Assembly (NCBI GenBank): GCA_036897095.1
Contig: JAYMSP010000627.1
Coordinates: 1 to 45,372 of the forward strand
Length of the DNA: 45,372 bases
Reading direction: 5' to 3'
DNA from: Plantago elongata
Taxonomy: Eukaryota > Streptophyta > Magnoliopsida > Lamiales > Plantaginaceae
Shown: positions 11,497-24,011 of the stretch, in pieces
Position numbering within the stretch: position 1 is the stretch's first letter
How the letters are laid out: every line of letters begins with the position of its first letter
Notes under the pieces: model-generated
Told to the model about the DNA's origin: nothing
Databases searched by the model: none
What the model saw: the letters and a program-made list of their open reading frames with translations, nothing else
Position numbers and translations under genes: made by a program

Positions 11497-11533
11497 ATGA
11501 AATCTTCATGGTATCAAGTTTGATACACAAGTC

Positions 11534-13218
11534 TTAAACACAATAGACTCCTCCATTCACAATTGCAGCAGCCTTACTCTCTTCCTCTTCAATCGTATCA
11601 CATATCATTCTTCCTCTAGTTTCCGGCAAGAACACAACGAACACCGAACACACCAAAATCATCAGCCCAAACACGCCGTACGAAATGAACCCATTGTTCC
11701 TCCCTGCAGCCACAAGAACGGGGCTCAGGACACCGCCAAATACTAGCGCCTGCCGCACCATTGAAACCGCGGAGTTCCTCACACAAGTTGGGAACAGCTC
11801 CAGAGTGTACATTAGCACAACATCGAATGCGGTACACGCGCTGAAAAAGGAAATTAGCTCTAGAGTAATCTGCATAACGTCCCATTTGACAAGGACACAC
11901 AATATACTGCAAATGCCGCTTAATAAGCTCAGTCCGATAATTGAACGCTTTCTCTGGAAGAAAGCAATTAGGAGGAAGGTCAGGAAGGAAGCTGGAAATT
12001 CTGCGATGGCGTTCAGCGCTACGCTGAGGTAGAGATCGATTGATAAGTTTCCGAGACCTAAAGGCATGCCATAGTAGATCATGCCAACGCCAAATCCTAC
12101 TATCATCACGGAGATTAAACGCTGGAACGCCCACTTTTTCCTGATCAAGATTTTCATGGCAGAGTATACATCTGATTCTTGTTCTATGGTCTCTTCCCAG
12201 TCTATGCAGCTGTTCAATTTCAAAGGGAAGGGTCTAAGTTAACTCGTAGATGATAAGATGGATGGAATGAAATCTAAGAGTCTAACTGAATTTTTATTGG
12301 ATGATAATTGATAAGAAAAGACACATACCTGTCAAAGATGCTCTGAGTCAGGGTGCTCCGGGTAGCCAGAGCGGCAAGGGTCCGCAGAGTCTCGACGAAC
12401 TCTTCCTTCCTCCCCTTTACGTACAACCATCTCGGCGACTCGTAAACAAAGAAATACACGAGAACCGAATAATAAAACGACGGAACACAAGTCCAGAGGT
12501 AAATCAACCTCCACGAACTACCTCTGACCGAAAACGCAACCAATGGCAATGACAGAAACCCGAGTGTGAAACAAAAGAATCCAGCAATCCCAACACCCCC
12601 TCTCCACTTCTTCCCCACCAATTCCGTCGCCAGAACCAACGAGCACGTTCCCACCGTGGCCCTTCCGAAACCACTAAGGAACCGAAGCACAACGTAAGCC
12701 CATACATTGGTGGAAAAGGCCGTTAACACACCCATTAACGACATGAACATAGTGGACAGAACGAGCATGTTTTTCCTACCGAGGGACGAGTCTGCTAAAG
12801 TAGCTAGCACAAAGCCGCCAATTAGGCAGCCGAAGAAGAATGAAGAGGCGGGTAGGCCGGTGATGAGGGATCCGGAGCACTGGAGGGACCATTCGGAGAT
12901 GATGGAGGTGGCTTCGGGTAGGTTCCAGGACCATGAGTTGGTTGGGAGACTGCATAGGCTAGTGGTTGTTTGGTTACATGAAGGGTGACTGTTTTTGCAA
13001 GACCATTTAGGTTCAGCATCAGTGAAGACACTTATGAAGGCTTGTTGAGCATCAAAGAACCATGCTAGTGAGACTAATGTGGCCTGGAAGAATTGGGACC
13101 AGCTGAAATCGCCGATGCATTGTTCGATGGTGGCGTCGAGGGTCGGAAAGTCGTTGGGCTTGGGTCTTGGTGGTGGTGGTGGTGATGGGTTGGTGAGGAG
13201 TGGCGATGGATCTGCCAT
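11534..13218 (-). CDS. OCT: Organic cation/carnitine transporter (OCT2/3-like), copy B
   Basis: This is the tandem sister of the gene at 6081-8443 and the same MFS carrier type. Its exons are 12329-13218 and 12209-11534, with a 119-bp GT-AG intron in the same phase 2 position, giving 521 residues. The N-terminus carries a six-proline run (12-17) missing from copy A. The Cys-rich loop after TM1, LADSSLGRK (about 141-149), ESPRWL (about 270-275) and PETRGR (492-497) are all present, followed by an acidic tail ending VNGGVYCV. A minus-strand TATATAAA lies at 13290-13299, about 75 bp upstream of the ATG. Codons 5' of and within TM1 are nearly identical in DNA to copy A, while the rest is visibly more diverged. 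It appears intact. Whether it has the same substrate as copy A cannot be read from sequence. Confidence 0.94.
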
Positions 13219-13289
13219 GCTCGAAGTTTAATTATGGCTACTTTGTTGTACTAGTTTTGTTAGATGATACTTTAATTCAAAGTTCAAAT

Positions 13290-13299
13290 ATTTATATAG
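13290..13299 (-). promoter_or_regulatory. TATA box of OCT copy B
   Basis: Minus-strand CTATATAAAT lies about 75 bp upstream of the start codon at 13218, a normal plant core-promoter distance. Confidence 0.5.
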
Positions 13300-13443
13300 A
13301 TGGACTTGTAGACAGGTCAATCCTATACTGTATTTGATTATCCAAAACTGATCTAGATATCCAATTAGAGATTGTATACTTGTATTACTATTACACATAC
13401 CATTCATAAACAATCTTGTTATTTTTGTTGTTGTTGAGCACAA

Positions 13444-14285
13444 TAAACGAATTGATTAAGGAAAATGAGAGGAACGTGACTAGTAACGTAAAAGAGTTCA
13501 CGAATTACGATTATGATTAGGAAAGAAATCCAAATTATTCAAGACTAGTGATTAGTGTGGTTAATTTAATACTTAACACGTAAGTCTCGTTTCGTTATGT
13601 ATTACTTCTTCATTCCTTGAAACAAATTATCATTTCCATTTTTTTCAAACCTTTTCAATTTAATCTTAGATTTTTTTTTGGAATAACAAATATTTAATCT
13701 TAGAATATAAATGTAAAATATTCAATTAAATTGTATACTATATTCTCCAACTTTTGTATCCCATATTGTTTGGCTATATATATATATATACACATCAGCG
13801 AATTTTGGGCCTGTAGAACTGTAGTTAAGCCGGGCCAGTACTTTTGAATGCTTGACCGACCTAATACGTTTTTGTTTAGTAGGAAAAATACCCCCCTGTG
13901 TCTCACATCACTCCATGTCATTTTCATTTGAATGTCGCTAGTTAGATGATCAATTAACCAATACTAATTATGAGCTATCAGTTTATGTGGATTTCTCATT
14001 CAAATTTCATCGTGTTTCATCAGTTTAATCTGGCTTTAACCTAAATTGATATGCAGCATTATGCACGACTGTTCTATTAGTATTAGTAAATCCAACCAAA
14101 GCATATATATTTACAGTTATACAGGCAATTTCAATTTCAAATTGGACTCTTATCAAATGGCCGGGCAAACATATCACTCATGTACTTAACATATATATAC
14201 CTATATCATGTATCCAGTGGATTAATTAATATAATGTAGATATCAAAGCAAAATCGAGGCTGAGGTTGTTTTTTCTTCAAGTGAG
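13444..14285. other. Intergenic spacer with a short (TA)n run
   Basis: AT-rich DNA between the OCT pair and the next repeats. An (AT)n microsatellite lies at about 13775-13790. I see no gene. Confidence 0.5.
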
Positions 14286-14289
14286 GTTT

Positions 14290-14391
14290 ACTGAACTGGA
14301 TTGAACTGAACTGAACTGGAGTAAAGTATAAATTATAACTAAACCGAGCTGAACTGGACTGAACTGGACTGAACTGAACTAGACTGAGTTT
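14290..14391. repeat. Interrupted pentanucleotide repeat (GAACT/GGACT)
   Basis: Two blocks (about 14291-14320 and 14346-14390) are built from CTGAA/CTGGA pentamers and separated by an AT-rich interruption. The open frame across it (QFSSIQFS pattern on the minus strand) is a product of the repeat. Confidence 0.8.
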
Positions 14392-14979
14392 CAGTTGAAG
14401 ATAATACAACCTAACTACTTTGACTTATTCCGTGAGAATATTCCTAATTTTCCCGCTCATAATTATACATAAATACTGTTGGCTTTTTTGCGCCAATTTT
14501 AACTCTAATTAAATTTTGAAAAAAACAACGGGCAGATGCACTAGTTGAAGGTATATAGACAGACTGATTAATGCAAGTGGAAGGTAGAGGCACAGTTATA
14601 TATAAATAAATAATAACTCAAACAATACATTGGAATATAAATTGTAACTGGGATCAGAAGAATGAATATTCATAAAGAAATAGTACTAGTAGTATTTAAA
14701 GAGGAACTAGATAGATGGCAATTTGGAGCTTAACATCGAGCCGCTAGCAGATATGGTGCATTATTATTAGTTCTGGAAAGGTCGTGTAACAACTCATGGA
14801 TGGGTATGATGATTGTATGAAGAGTCTATAGATAGATTAGATAAGGAAATTTATAAATGATTGCCAGTTTGATTGAACTCCATCCAATCCCAACTGCTAC
14901 CCACTGATTCCTGCTCCCTCCTTCATCACTATTCACTGTGTTGTATATATACCTAAGTAAATAACGTTATATTTGTCCG

Positions 14980-15385
14980 CAGGCACGGACACACCCATGG
15001 AATTGGGATCCCCTGAATTTTAATCAAGAAATAATTAATATACTCTTAGAAATTAGTTTATTCACATATGAAACCTAAATTTTTCATAAAATTAGAAAGT
15101 ATAGAAAATTATACTCAACCGTACAAACAAATCTAACTAAAAATACAAGAATCTCGTCAAAAGATTTGAAGAATTTAACAACAAAATATACTCAAACCTG
15201 TGCTGATATTGAATTAATTGAATGAATAAATAAATAATATACTTAATTGATGGAGTATTTTATTTTTTTAATTTAAATATATGATAGTATATCGTGGTTG
15301 TTATGTATTTAATAATTCAGAAGTTGTTACCTTTTATTATATTTAACGATTGATACCCCTAATTATTTTTTCTGCGTCCGTCCTG
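14980..15385. mobile_element. Non-autonomous hAT-type MITE with 8-bp target-site duplication
   Basis: The left end is CAGGCACGGACACAC. The right end, in inverse complement, is CAGGACGGACGCAG; both match the CAGG-starting termini of plant hAT elements with one gap. The flanks are TTTGTCCG (14972-14979) and CTTGTCCG (15386-15393), 7 of 8 identical, the length expected for hAT. The 406-bp interior is AT-rich and non-coding. Its subterminal blocks GGGATCCCCTGAATTTTA and ACCCCTAATTATTTTTT are typical of these MITEs. Confidence 0.75.
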
Positions 15386-15393
15386 CTTGTCCG

Positions 15394-16540
15394 CACCACT
15401 TATTAGTTATTATTTATAAAATAAAATTTTAACTTCTCATAACATTGACTTTAAAAATAATTTATATTTAAAAAATTCAATAAAATAACATCAGATCTCA
15501 CCTCATTTGTGAAGAGGAGAAAGAGACACAAGGAGGATAGATGATCTCACATAGTCACATGAAGAGGATCTAACCTATGAACTATGACGAGAAAAAGGTC
15601 TTATTGAAAAGAAAGATTAGAGAGTTGTAATTTTCTTTAATTCTGAGTTAGTTTTGATCGATAACATGGCAATGCGGATTAGATTCAAATGCATTACAAC
15701 TGTACTGATTTGAATTGCCATAAAACAATTTTATCATTATTTAAATGATCACTCCTCTTTGTACATTAAATGTCAAATTTTAACTTATTTCAAAATAAAA
15801 AAAGTGAAACTTTAACTATATTAATCTAAAAATGTAATAATAAATTGTATCGTGAAAATTTAGTATCTTAATTGGGATAGATCAATTGTATTTTGAGATT
15901 AATTGACATGCCGGACTCTCTAATTTATATTTGTACTTTGATTGTAATCGAAAATATTATAGTATTACAGTCGAAAATGTCTGACACGGAAATATATGAC
16001 ACTGAGGGGCTGATTGGCCAGGCATTTAAATGACCCCATTTGACTCGATGAACATTGATTTGGCCTAAAATACACTTTAAATACTTCATTTAAATTTTAT
16101 TTCAAACACAATTTTACTAAAATTCCATTCAAATAAATATTTATGTGCCATGACAATGATACCTGAATATTTTAAATGGATTCGTTGTTTTGAGTTTTGC
16201 TATAGAAAAAGACGAGTCCACGTCAATGGTTTGTAACTGACAAAGAATCCACAATTGTCGTTGGACGTGAAAACCAATTCTGGAAAAATGCACCCCATAC
16301 AGAAATACGAAATATGAAATCTACAAAGCAAGATTAACAATTCCTTAAATTTCCCATTTTGTTTGATCGAATCGTCCTCTTCTTTCACCTCCATAAACAC
16401 TGGTCGAATCAACCATCACAGTTGAGCAAGTGTGGATAATAACAATAATAATAATCTGCTTCCTATTTGAATTTTATATCACTTCGCTTTCGTTTTGCCC
16501 TTATTCTATTTTCTAATTTTTAATTCCGAAATTGACTGGC
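15394..16540. other. Intergenic spacer upstream of the ALIS gene
   Basis: This AT-rich spacer has no supported gene. The part nearest the start codon (about 16420-16544) is the presumed promoter and leader of the ALIS gene. I see no clear TATA box there. Confidence 0.45.
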
Positions 16541-16544
16541 AGTG

Positions 16545-19500
16545 ATGAGCTCGAGTGGCGGAGGACCTGAGGGATCGGCCGATACGATACCGTCCAGAAA
16601 GAATTCCAAGCGGCCCAAGTGTAATTTCTCTACCTTTTTGCCATTTCTCTGTATTTTGTTTGCTGTTTCAATGTGACCAAATTTCTGATAGAGCTAGCTG
16701 ATGCATGTTCTTTGCAATATAGCTCTGTTAGGAATGTATTCGGGCATTGATTGTTTTGAGCATTTGTTTATCCGGATTCGGAGAATTTATGAATCTTTTG
16801 AGGGTTTTGGATGTTTCTGGTTGTATCATGTATGTATTCTGAGAGATGCTAGTTGTTAAGTAGTGGAATAGCTGTGCTTGTGTTTAAGAAGATTCTTATG
16901 TTACGGTGTTTTTGGTGGAGACTAGTAATTGTTTACATACGCCACCTTTTTCACTAGAACAACCAGTTATGCTTCTAAATGGCGATTAGTATCGATTTTG
17001 CAGTTATGATGCTCGTAGTCGTAGCAACTTACTTTAAGGCCAGGTTCTTTCCCAGTGTCTTCATTATCATTTTGCTTGGACTAGGTTGTTTAATTATAGT
17101 AAGATGCATTAGTTCGAAGAAAACAAGAGAAGAAGGTGACAAAATTGAAGGGAAATGCAAAACCCGATTTTGTAGAAATGGATACAAACTTAGTAATTTT
17201 GTTTTTGCATGACTAGTATCAATGACATGCAGTTATCCAGATGCTCTTTCTATATGTTGAATTCATTATTTATCGAAAAAGGCACAATCTATACTATCTC
17301 CTAGAAAAGGTACGAAAATTCAACTGAGTTATTGTTCATCACATCTAACTTTATGTATGTGACAAGGAAGCGCAACTTAGTTGTTAATACGCTTCACCTC
17401 CAACCCATAGGTCAGGGATTCGAGTCACCCTTTAGCCGTTTCAAAAAAATAAATAAATTACTTTATGTATGTGAATGTGGACATTGTAGTTTGGAAAACA
17501 TGATATACATTTTCCACTATTAATGTAATTGAGCACTGAGCATTTTCTTGTTTATCTTTTTTTTTCTTATTGGGTGTATTAACTACCTAGTGGTATTTAA
17601 TACGGAAATAAAATAAGATGATTTGGATTTTGTACCAGGAGTGCATAGGTTACACGTTTCTGAGATTTCTTTCGTATTTCTTGCCTGCTCGCTGTCTCTG
17701 TGGATTAATCCCCTCCTGGACTTAATTCTTGCATTTTACCACTTCTACAAGGATGAGGTGACTTAAACATGTCTGCTAGAGAATAACATTTGTTTGGCTA
17801 TATAGCTGATTAGCTGAATTTCTGGTCTTTAAAGTTTACAAGGTTTAGAAAAATTGCATCAACTTTCCCTTTGTACACATTTTTGCTCTTCCTTTACAGT
17901 GTTATATGATGTACTCTATACTACGGAAATTCCCTTTGAAATTATATTTTACATGTATAGTTCAGCATCAGCATATGAAAGATCCTTTCCCAGGAGGAGT
18001 GAGTTATTAAGAACGGCATAGATGATCTTTTCTCTCTGTTTTTAATCAGTTGAAATCTGGTTCTCTAAGTTAAGGAGGTTTACTTTTGTTGCACATATTT
18101 ATAACTGAGTTCTGGTTTGGATAACATATTGATCATATTTTTTAAATCCAGCTTAAATTTTAAATATATCTTAAGGAAGTAGGTTGGATACACAAAGCAT
18201 CTCCAGCCATGCAAATTTAATGATAGATTAGTTTAAAGTGAAATGGTTACTTTGTTGTGTTCTTGCCAGATATTTATGCTATATGTGTGGCATCTTATAA
18301 AGTATCTCATTGATCCACGGAATATCAAATTGACTAAATCTTGAGCATTTAAATTTTCTATTCTCTAGATTCCAGGTTTACGCAGCAGGAATTACCAGCA
18401 TGCAAACCTATTTTCACTCCCAAATGGGTAAGTAAACTTCTATTTGACCTCCAATAGTATATTCGTTCCGTTATTAGAAAAGACACTAATGGTTTGTTTA
18501 TGCAGGTGATATCAACCTTCTTGCTTATCAGTCTTATCTTCATTCCAATTGGAGTCGTCTCACTGTTAGCTTCTAAAAATGTATGTCATGGTTTGACTAA
18601 TTTGGATCCTTAAGTTTAAAAGTCTATTTTTGAATGGATTTCTTTTCTGTCTACTAGGTTGTTGAAATTGTTGATCAATATGACGATAAATGCATCCCCG
18701 AAAGTTCCAGAAACGACAAAGTTGCCTTTATTCGAAGCTCTCTAAACAAAACCTGCAATATAACTATAAGGGTGAGTTGCTGGTTTGTGTGGTGCAGATT
18801 GTTAATTATCAGGTCAATATCCAATATAGATCGTATGATGTGTTGAGTCAACACATGTATTTAAGCTGATTAGTTGGTCGATATCAGGTTGTAAAGCCTA
18901 TGAAGCAGCCAGTGTATGTGTATTACGAGCTGGACAATTTCTTCCAGAATCACCGCAGGTGCTTGCATCTTAATTTACTGACTATGATATTAGGTTTTTT
19001 CTTTCCTTTCCTTTAACTACCTCCATTCTTTTCGGGGATGTTTTCAACTGGTCCATTCTATTTGGATTAATCTTGGTTATTCTTTTACCTAATTTATTAT
19101 TGCTCGCCATTTGACATGTGCTAAGTACTTATTTAGTTCTTGTTTGGGTTCATTACTCTCTAACAATAAAGATAATTAAGTAGAAGTATGTAGTTTCCGA
19201 TTCTCGCGTGTCTAGTATTTCGTTTTATTTTGTTTTTGTTGTTCAAGATCTTCGATATTCTTATGAGTTTCTTGTTGAATATTTAGATATGTGAAGAGTC
19301 GAAGTGATAAGCAGTTGAGAAGTCCGGGAGACGAGAATGAAATCAAACTCTGTAATCCCGAGGGTGAGCTCAACCATGCGCCAATTGTACCTTGTGGTAT
19401 CATAGCCTGGAGTCTATTCAACGACACTTATGGCTTCAGGCGCAACAACCAACAGTTAACTATAAACAAGAGAGATATCTCATGGAAGAGTGATAGAAAT

Positions 19501-21246
19501 TATAAGTTCGGAAAGAATGTCTACCCAAAAAACTTTCAAAACGGGTCTGTTATCGGTGGTGGCACACTTGATCCAACAAAACCGGTAAGCCTCTGGCCCT
19601 TTGCACTGGCATTTAATTGTGTTTTTCCTGCACTGCGCATGAAATGTAATTTGCTGGATAACAGTTCCAGTCTTCCAGAATGTATTTATTTTTAAATAAG
19701 CTTGAATATTCCATATAAATTGCTTATCTTGTCTTACATCTGAACGTAAACTTTTGCAAGAGTATTCTCCAAGGTTATATTCTGGGTTTAATACTTAAGC
19801 TCATGATTGACTAGTAGAAGGTTGTTACTTGTTAGTTTTATCATGTTATCTCATTCCCCAAGCTTACATAGTATGTTTAAGACTCTATTTGTGATTGACT
19901 GCTAGAAGTTGTTCGATTATTTCTTTATTTGTTCTTTAATTGTAGTTTTGATTTCTTTATGACTAATATATTCTCTTTTTATGTTGCCCTGTAACAGTTG
20001 AGTGAGCAAGAGGACCTCATTGTTTGGATGCGAACTGCTGCACTTCCAAATTTTAGGAAATTGTATGGGAGAATAGAAGAGGATCTTCAGGCTGGCGAGA
20101 CCATTGATGTGACATTACTGAACAATTACAATACATACAGTTTTCATGGCAAGAAGAAACTAGTCCTTTCTACTACCAGCTGGCTTGGTGGAAAGAATAA
20201 TTTTATGGGTATTGCATACCTGAGTGTGGGTGCATTATGCTTCTTGTTGTCAACAGTTTTTATACTTGTTCATCTAATTTGGCCAAGGTATGTTACCCAT
20301 GCTGCATTGTTTTACAGTTTTTAGTTGTTTTAGAATGAGTTGTATTTTGTTTCCTTGACTTCTTGTGAGTGAGTGCTTATGCCTACTGTGAATTGGTAAA
20401 AATTAACTTCTGTGAATTTGCTGAGCTTTACTCTCTAAATTTCAATAATAACTTGTTGACTTTCTTTCTTAGGGGTAACAGTAACACACTAACACCACAA
20501 TCTTTCTAACACTATAAGGGAAAGTATTCATTTCATACATTATCTTTTGCTCTCTTTGCTTAATCACTACTTTATTCACTCCATCTCATAATTTATCACC
20601 CATGACCAATCTAATGACTTCTGCAAACTATTTTTCTAAATTAAATTTTCGCGATCCTAGATAAATTAGGCACTTGGGAAGTTATTATTCGAATGGAGGG
20701 AGTATTATATTACAAAGTGCTAAAAATTAGATGTAGCTAAAAGAGATGTGTCAGCAATTACAGATGGTATAAATAATAATCATGGCTACAGTTAGCCCAA
20801 CTCACCAGGGTACCATTTTTGGACAATGGGTTAATATAAAATATATGGTGTCAACATTGAGTACTTCTTTTGTACATGGTACATCCTGCAGTATACTTTT
20901 CAGATTTTACCCTCAAACACTTGCTAAGTTGATCGAGCACATATTTGATGTATGCTTCTTTATCATATGATTGATGAAAGGCATGAAACCATAGTTGGTT
21001 TTGAACTTGAAACTCTATGTATGTTCTGTGGCCAACCACTAGATATTAAGATTAATATTTTAGCCTCATTGTTGCTCTTGTATTAACACACTACCACCTG
21101 GAATTGGGTTAGTTTCTCATATTAGCAACGGAGAAAAAAAAATCTGCTTTAGCTGCAGGAAGTATTAACGATCACATGCTTTATGTCTCAGAGAACTTGG
21201 AGATCCGTCTTATTTGTCATGGAACCGCAATCCTGGAGGTCACTAA
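16545..21246 (+). CDS. ALIS: ALA-interacting subunit (LEM3/CDC50 family), P4-ATPase beta subunit
   Basis: The protein is the partner subunit that P4-type ATPases (ALA lipid flippases) need for ER exit and activity. Eight exons join in frame: 16545-16620, 18369-18427, 18506-18580, 18658-18771, 18888-18958, 19287-19584, 19998-20287 and 21192-21246, all GT-AG, giving 345 residues (family about 350). TM1 is the whole of exon 3 (about 46-68) and TM2 lies at about 302-323, with a large extracytoplasmic domain between. That domain carries the N-glycosylation sites NKT (100-102) and NDT and conserved blocks KNFQNGSVIGGG, EQEDLIVWMRTAALP and YNTYSFHGKKKLVLSTTSW. The C-terminus, LGDPSYLSWNR, lies in the last small exon, which is easily missed. 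Intron 1 (1748 bp) carries a SINE and intron 7 a MITE. It converges on the ZIP gene downstream. Confidence 0.95.
17348..17474 (+). mobile_element. tRNA-derived SINE, copy 1, in ALIS intron 1
   Basis: The element spans 17363-17459, flanked by a perfect 15-bp target-site duplication ACTTTATGTATGTGA (17348-17362 and 17460-17474). It contains a box A-like part (CAACTTAGTTGTTAA), a box B-like part (GGATTCGAGTCACC) and an A-rich tail. It has the same orientation as the host gene. It matches the copy at 34249-34347 over nearly its full length. Confidence 0.85.
20578..20703. mobile_element. Stowaway-like MITE in ALIS intron 7
   Basis: The left end ACTCCATCTCATAATTTATC and the right end, inverse complement ACTCCCTCCATTCGAATAAT, follow the CTCCCTCCGTCCC pattern of Stowaway (Tc1/Mariner) MITEs. 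The pair is diverged and the TA duplication is not clean (ATTC on the left, ATTAT on the right). The interior is non-coding. Confidence 0.5.
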
Positions 21247-22579
21247 TGATACACTGAGTATTCTTCAGACGGATTTTGTCTCATGTCATTGCTCCATCGC
21301 ATTGCAAATCTGCAATCTTAAGACAGTGGAAGATGAATCCTCATATTGGGAAAAACTAACTTCTCATACTGTAATCTAATTGAAATATCATTTAGCGAAA
21401 TCTTTCTCAGTATATGACTGAGTTGAATTTGTAGTACCAGAAATTATTCTTATGTATATAGGTGTCCGTTTGAAATGTTGCAGAGTGAGTTTCTCTGACC
21501 TAGAATATATTGAAATTGTAGTGGAACAGACATAATTTACCCGAAATTTAGTTACCCTTGCTTATTACCAGGTGGAGATTTATTCCCGTGCAGAATCACA
21601 AACATGTTCCAGTGAATACTGTGAAGTTAGAAATAGATCAGTAAAGTTGCTTTTATGCATTTGATACCATTTACCATTCGTAGTAAAATGCACATCCACC
21701 ATGTCTCGTATCTGTAGATGCTTCTGAGTTTGAAGAACGTACTACTTTTGTTCTTCATCACTGAACCAAAGGATGGTTCAGATCTAGCTCCACAGAGATA
21801 TTGTTTTGAACAAAAAGGAAGCTGATTCTAATGAAATCATCATAGTTTTCCATTGAAGCTATCTGGAACCTAGCTATTTAATGGCAAATCTCTGGTATTC
21901 CGGGATCTCTAGTACTATTTCAATGATGTCCCTTATCAAAATGTGAAGTTCGATTAATTTAATGGATTTTTCGTTCCAGCCGAGACCCTGCATTAGTTTT
22001 TGGTTTGCATGTCCTGGGCCTGGACAATCTTAAATTCTTAATTAAGGACAAGCTCTTGAAGTATATTTTTGTTTGGCTGGCAGATTCTTTTAATGATTCC
22101 TCATGCATTACATCTGAAACGTATTGCTTGAGACATTGTACAGAAGTCATCTTGTCTCTTCAGGTGCACTGGGAGTGAACACATAGTTAACTTGTCTGAA
22201 TGCAGCAAGGTTGCATGCTGATATCTGTAGATCAGGCAAAACGACGCAGCAGTTAGATGGATATAGACCATTGATTTGGTAGATCAAAGTATTCTGATCT
22301 TCGATTTAAATGCTTCATTTTCTTCCATTGAATCCACCGGAGACTTCGATCCACCGTTTGCTTTCCTGCTCTCTTTTGCCGCACTGATTTCCTTGGCTTT
22401 CTAGCATTACATAGTACTTAAAATGTTGAAAGAGTTATAATTATAAGTTGAGATCTTCCTCTGAAAAGCAGAATAGATGCATTCATTATCTACATTCATA
22501 GTATTCAACAGTTTCTCACATTCTAGATTGACTGCAAAGATAACTAACATAACACTAAGGAACAGAGCAATCATTATAT
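21247..22579. other. 3' flanks of convergent ALIS and ZIP genes
   Basis: This holds the 3' untranslated region of ALIS on the left and that of the ZIP gene on the right. No further gene, repeat or RNA was recognised. Confidence 0.5.
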
Positions 22580-24011
22580 TCATGCCCATATAGCCAGAAA
22601 AGACATGCAACCAGAACCTAGGAGAAGTGAAACAAATGCCCCTAACTGGAGCCTGACATTGGTCTGCATCCTTGGATTCATGAAGTCAGCTGCTAACAAA
22701 TCAACCAAGGCCATGTAAATCAAGATTCCGGCCGAAGCAGAGTTGAAGACTCCCTCAACTACCAGAGCACTGGGGCTACTCTCTTTGTAAACTGTTGAGA
22801 TCACAATCCCAATCCCGATCCCTACTGGTGTCGTGAGCGAAAAGAAGAGCACCATAATTGTCGTTTTCAGAGACTTGAATTTGGCCTAATGACAAAAAGG
22901 AAATCAAAGTCAAATAAGATGAAGTCCTTGTGAAAGATCTTCTCTTCAGCATTATTTTGCAAAAAGGAACAACTAAAAGTGGCTATGAAGTGGAATAACT
23001 TTCTTGTTAGCTTGGAATATTTTTGGTGGAAGCATAATGACTCCATTTTGTTGCAATTGTGTTGAAAAATGACATCTTTGAAATTCTAGATTCCAGTAGT
23101 TAATACATTATATGAGCAGGGCAATTTTATAATACCTGAGAAATGCATCCACCAAGCCCCATACCCTCAAAGAACTGGTGGAAGGACAAAGCAGCCAGTA
23201 AAGGCTTGATTGTTCCAGGATTCTGTGAAGCTCCTAGCGAAATCCCGATGATTACCGAGTGCACAACGATTCCCATCTCCAGAACCTGCACATGCGACAA
23301 ACCGGTCAAGAACTGGAAGAAACGAATCAAGGTGAGTCTCTGCTTCGGTTCGAGAAAAATCAAGAACCTCAAGGTTAAATGACTATATATAGCTCATACT
23401 TGTGATATTATGCGCTGTCGTATGATTTCCGTCAAGCTCAGGCTATCAGACGGAGCGGCAGCTCCATGAGCATGCCCATGTGTAGCATGTGTGTGTACAT
23501 GTACATGGCCTTCATGCTCGCTACCACCACCATCACCACTCTCCTCATCCGCATTCACCTGCTTGGACTTGTTGAAATGCATGTTCTTGTAGAAGCTGTG
23601 TGCCACGGTGTCTATCATTAGTGTCACAATCGAAGCCGTCATGGCTACGAAACCCGTGAAGGGGAACTTACTCCACGGGTTCTCCCCGAGGCAAGGCGAT
23701 GTGAGGTTGCTAAACGCGTCGGGAAGGATGTGAATGTATCCGGTTGCCAGTATCACTCCGGCCGCAAAGGCCTTGATCATGAAGAACACATCGTTTTCGG
23801 CCCGCACGGCGTTGAGCTTCCGTCCGAGAATCGGAAGCCCCACGCCAATGCCGCCTGCTACGAGAACTGCGGCTATCGCAGCTAGTTTGAACTTGAGAGC
23901 CTCGGTCTTGTTGCTGGAGTCGGTTTCATTTTCGCACGTGCATGAAGCGGAAACCGGGACGAAAACTAGGACAAGGGATGCCAAGAGGATATAAGGGAGA
24001 TTGGTGCTCAT
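22580..24011 (-). CDS. ZIP: ZIP-family zinc/iron transporter
   Basis: This is a divalent metal (Zn, possibly Fe/Mn) importer of the plant ZIP family. The exons are 23400-24011, 23136-23285 and 22580-22885, joined at GT-AG sites in phase 0, giving 355 residues. A signal peptide occupies about 1-23 (hydrophobic, ending SAS before CTCENE). TM1-TM3 follow, then a cytoplasmic metal-binding loop at 166-183 with alternating histidines ([15 protein letters not shown]). Exon 2 encodes the metal-path helices TM4 (H213SVIIGISLG222) and TM5 (H240QFFEG245), with the family's essential His, Ser and Gly residues. The C-terminus, FLAIWA, is typical. I chose the ATG at 24011 because it begins the signal peptide; an in-frame ATG further upstream (24179) would add an atypical extension. 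No zinc-deficiency element (TGTCGACA) was seen upstream. Confidence 0.95.

Noticed and set aside
11505..11520. ATGGTATCAAGTTTGATA resembling a tRNA-Met primer-binding site
   Set aside because: Only eight bases match, and no LTR end precedes it.
16979..17212. 77-codon open frame with hydrophobic start
   Set aside because: It lies wholly inside ALIS intron 1, has no domain and is not flanked by usable splice sites in frame.
17363..17459. Possible tRNA gene (boxes A and B)
   Set aside because: No cloverleaf can be formed, an A tail and target-site duplication are present, and a second copy exists, so it is a SINE. The same holds at 34249-34347.
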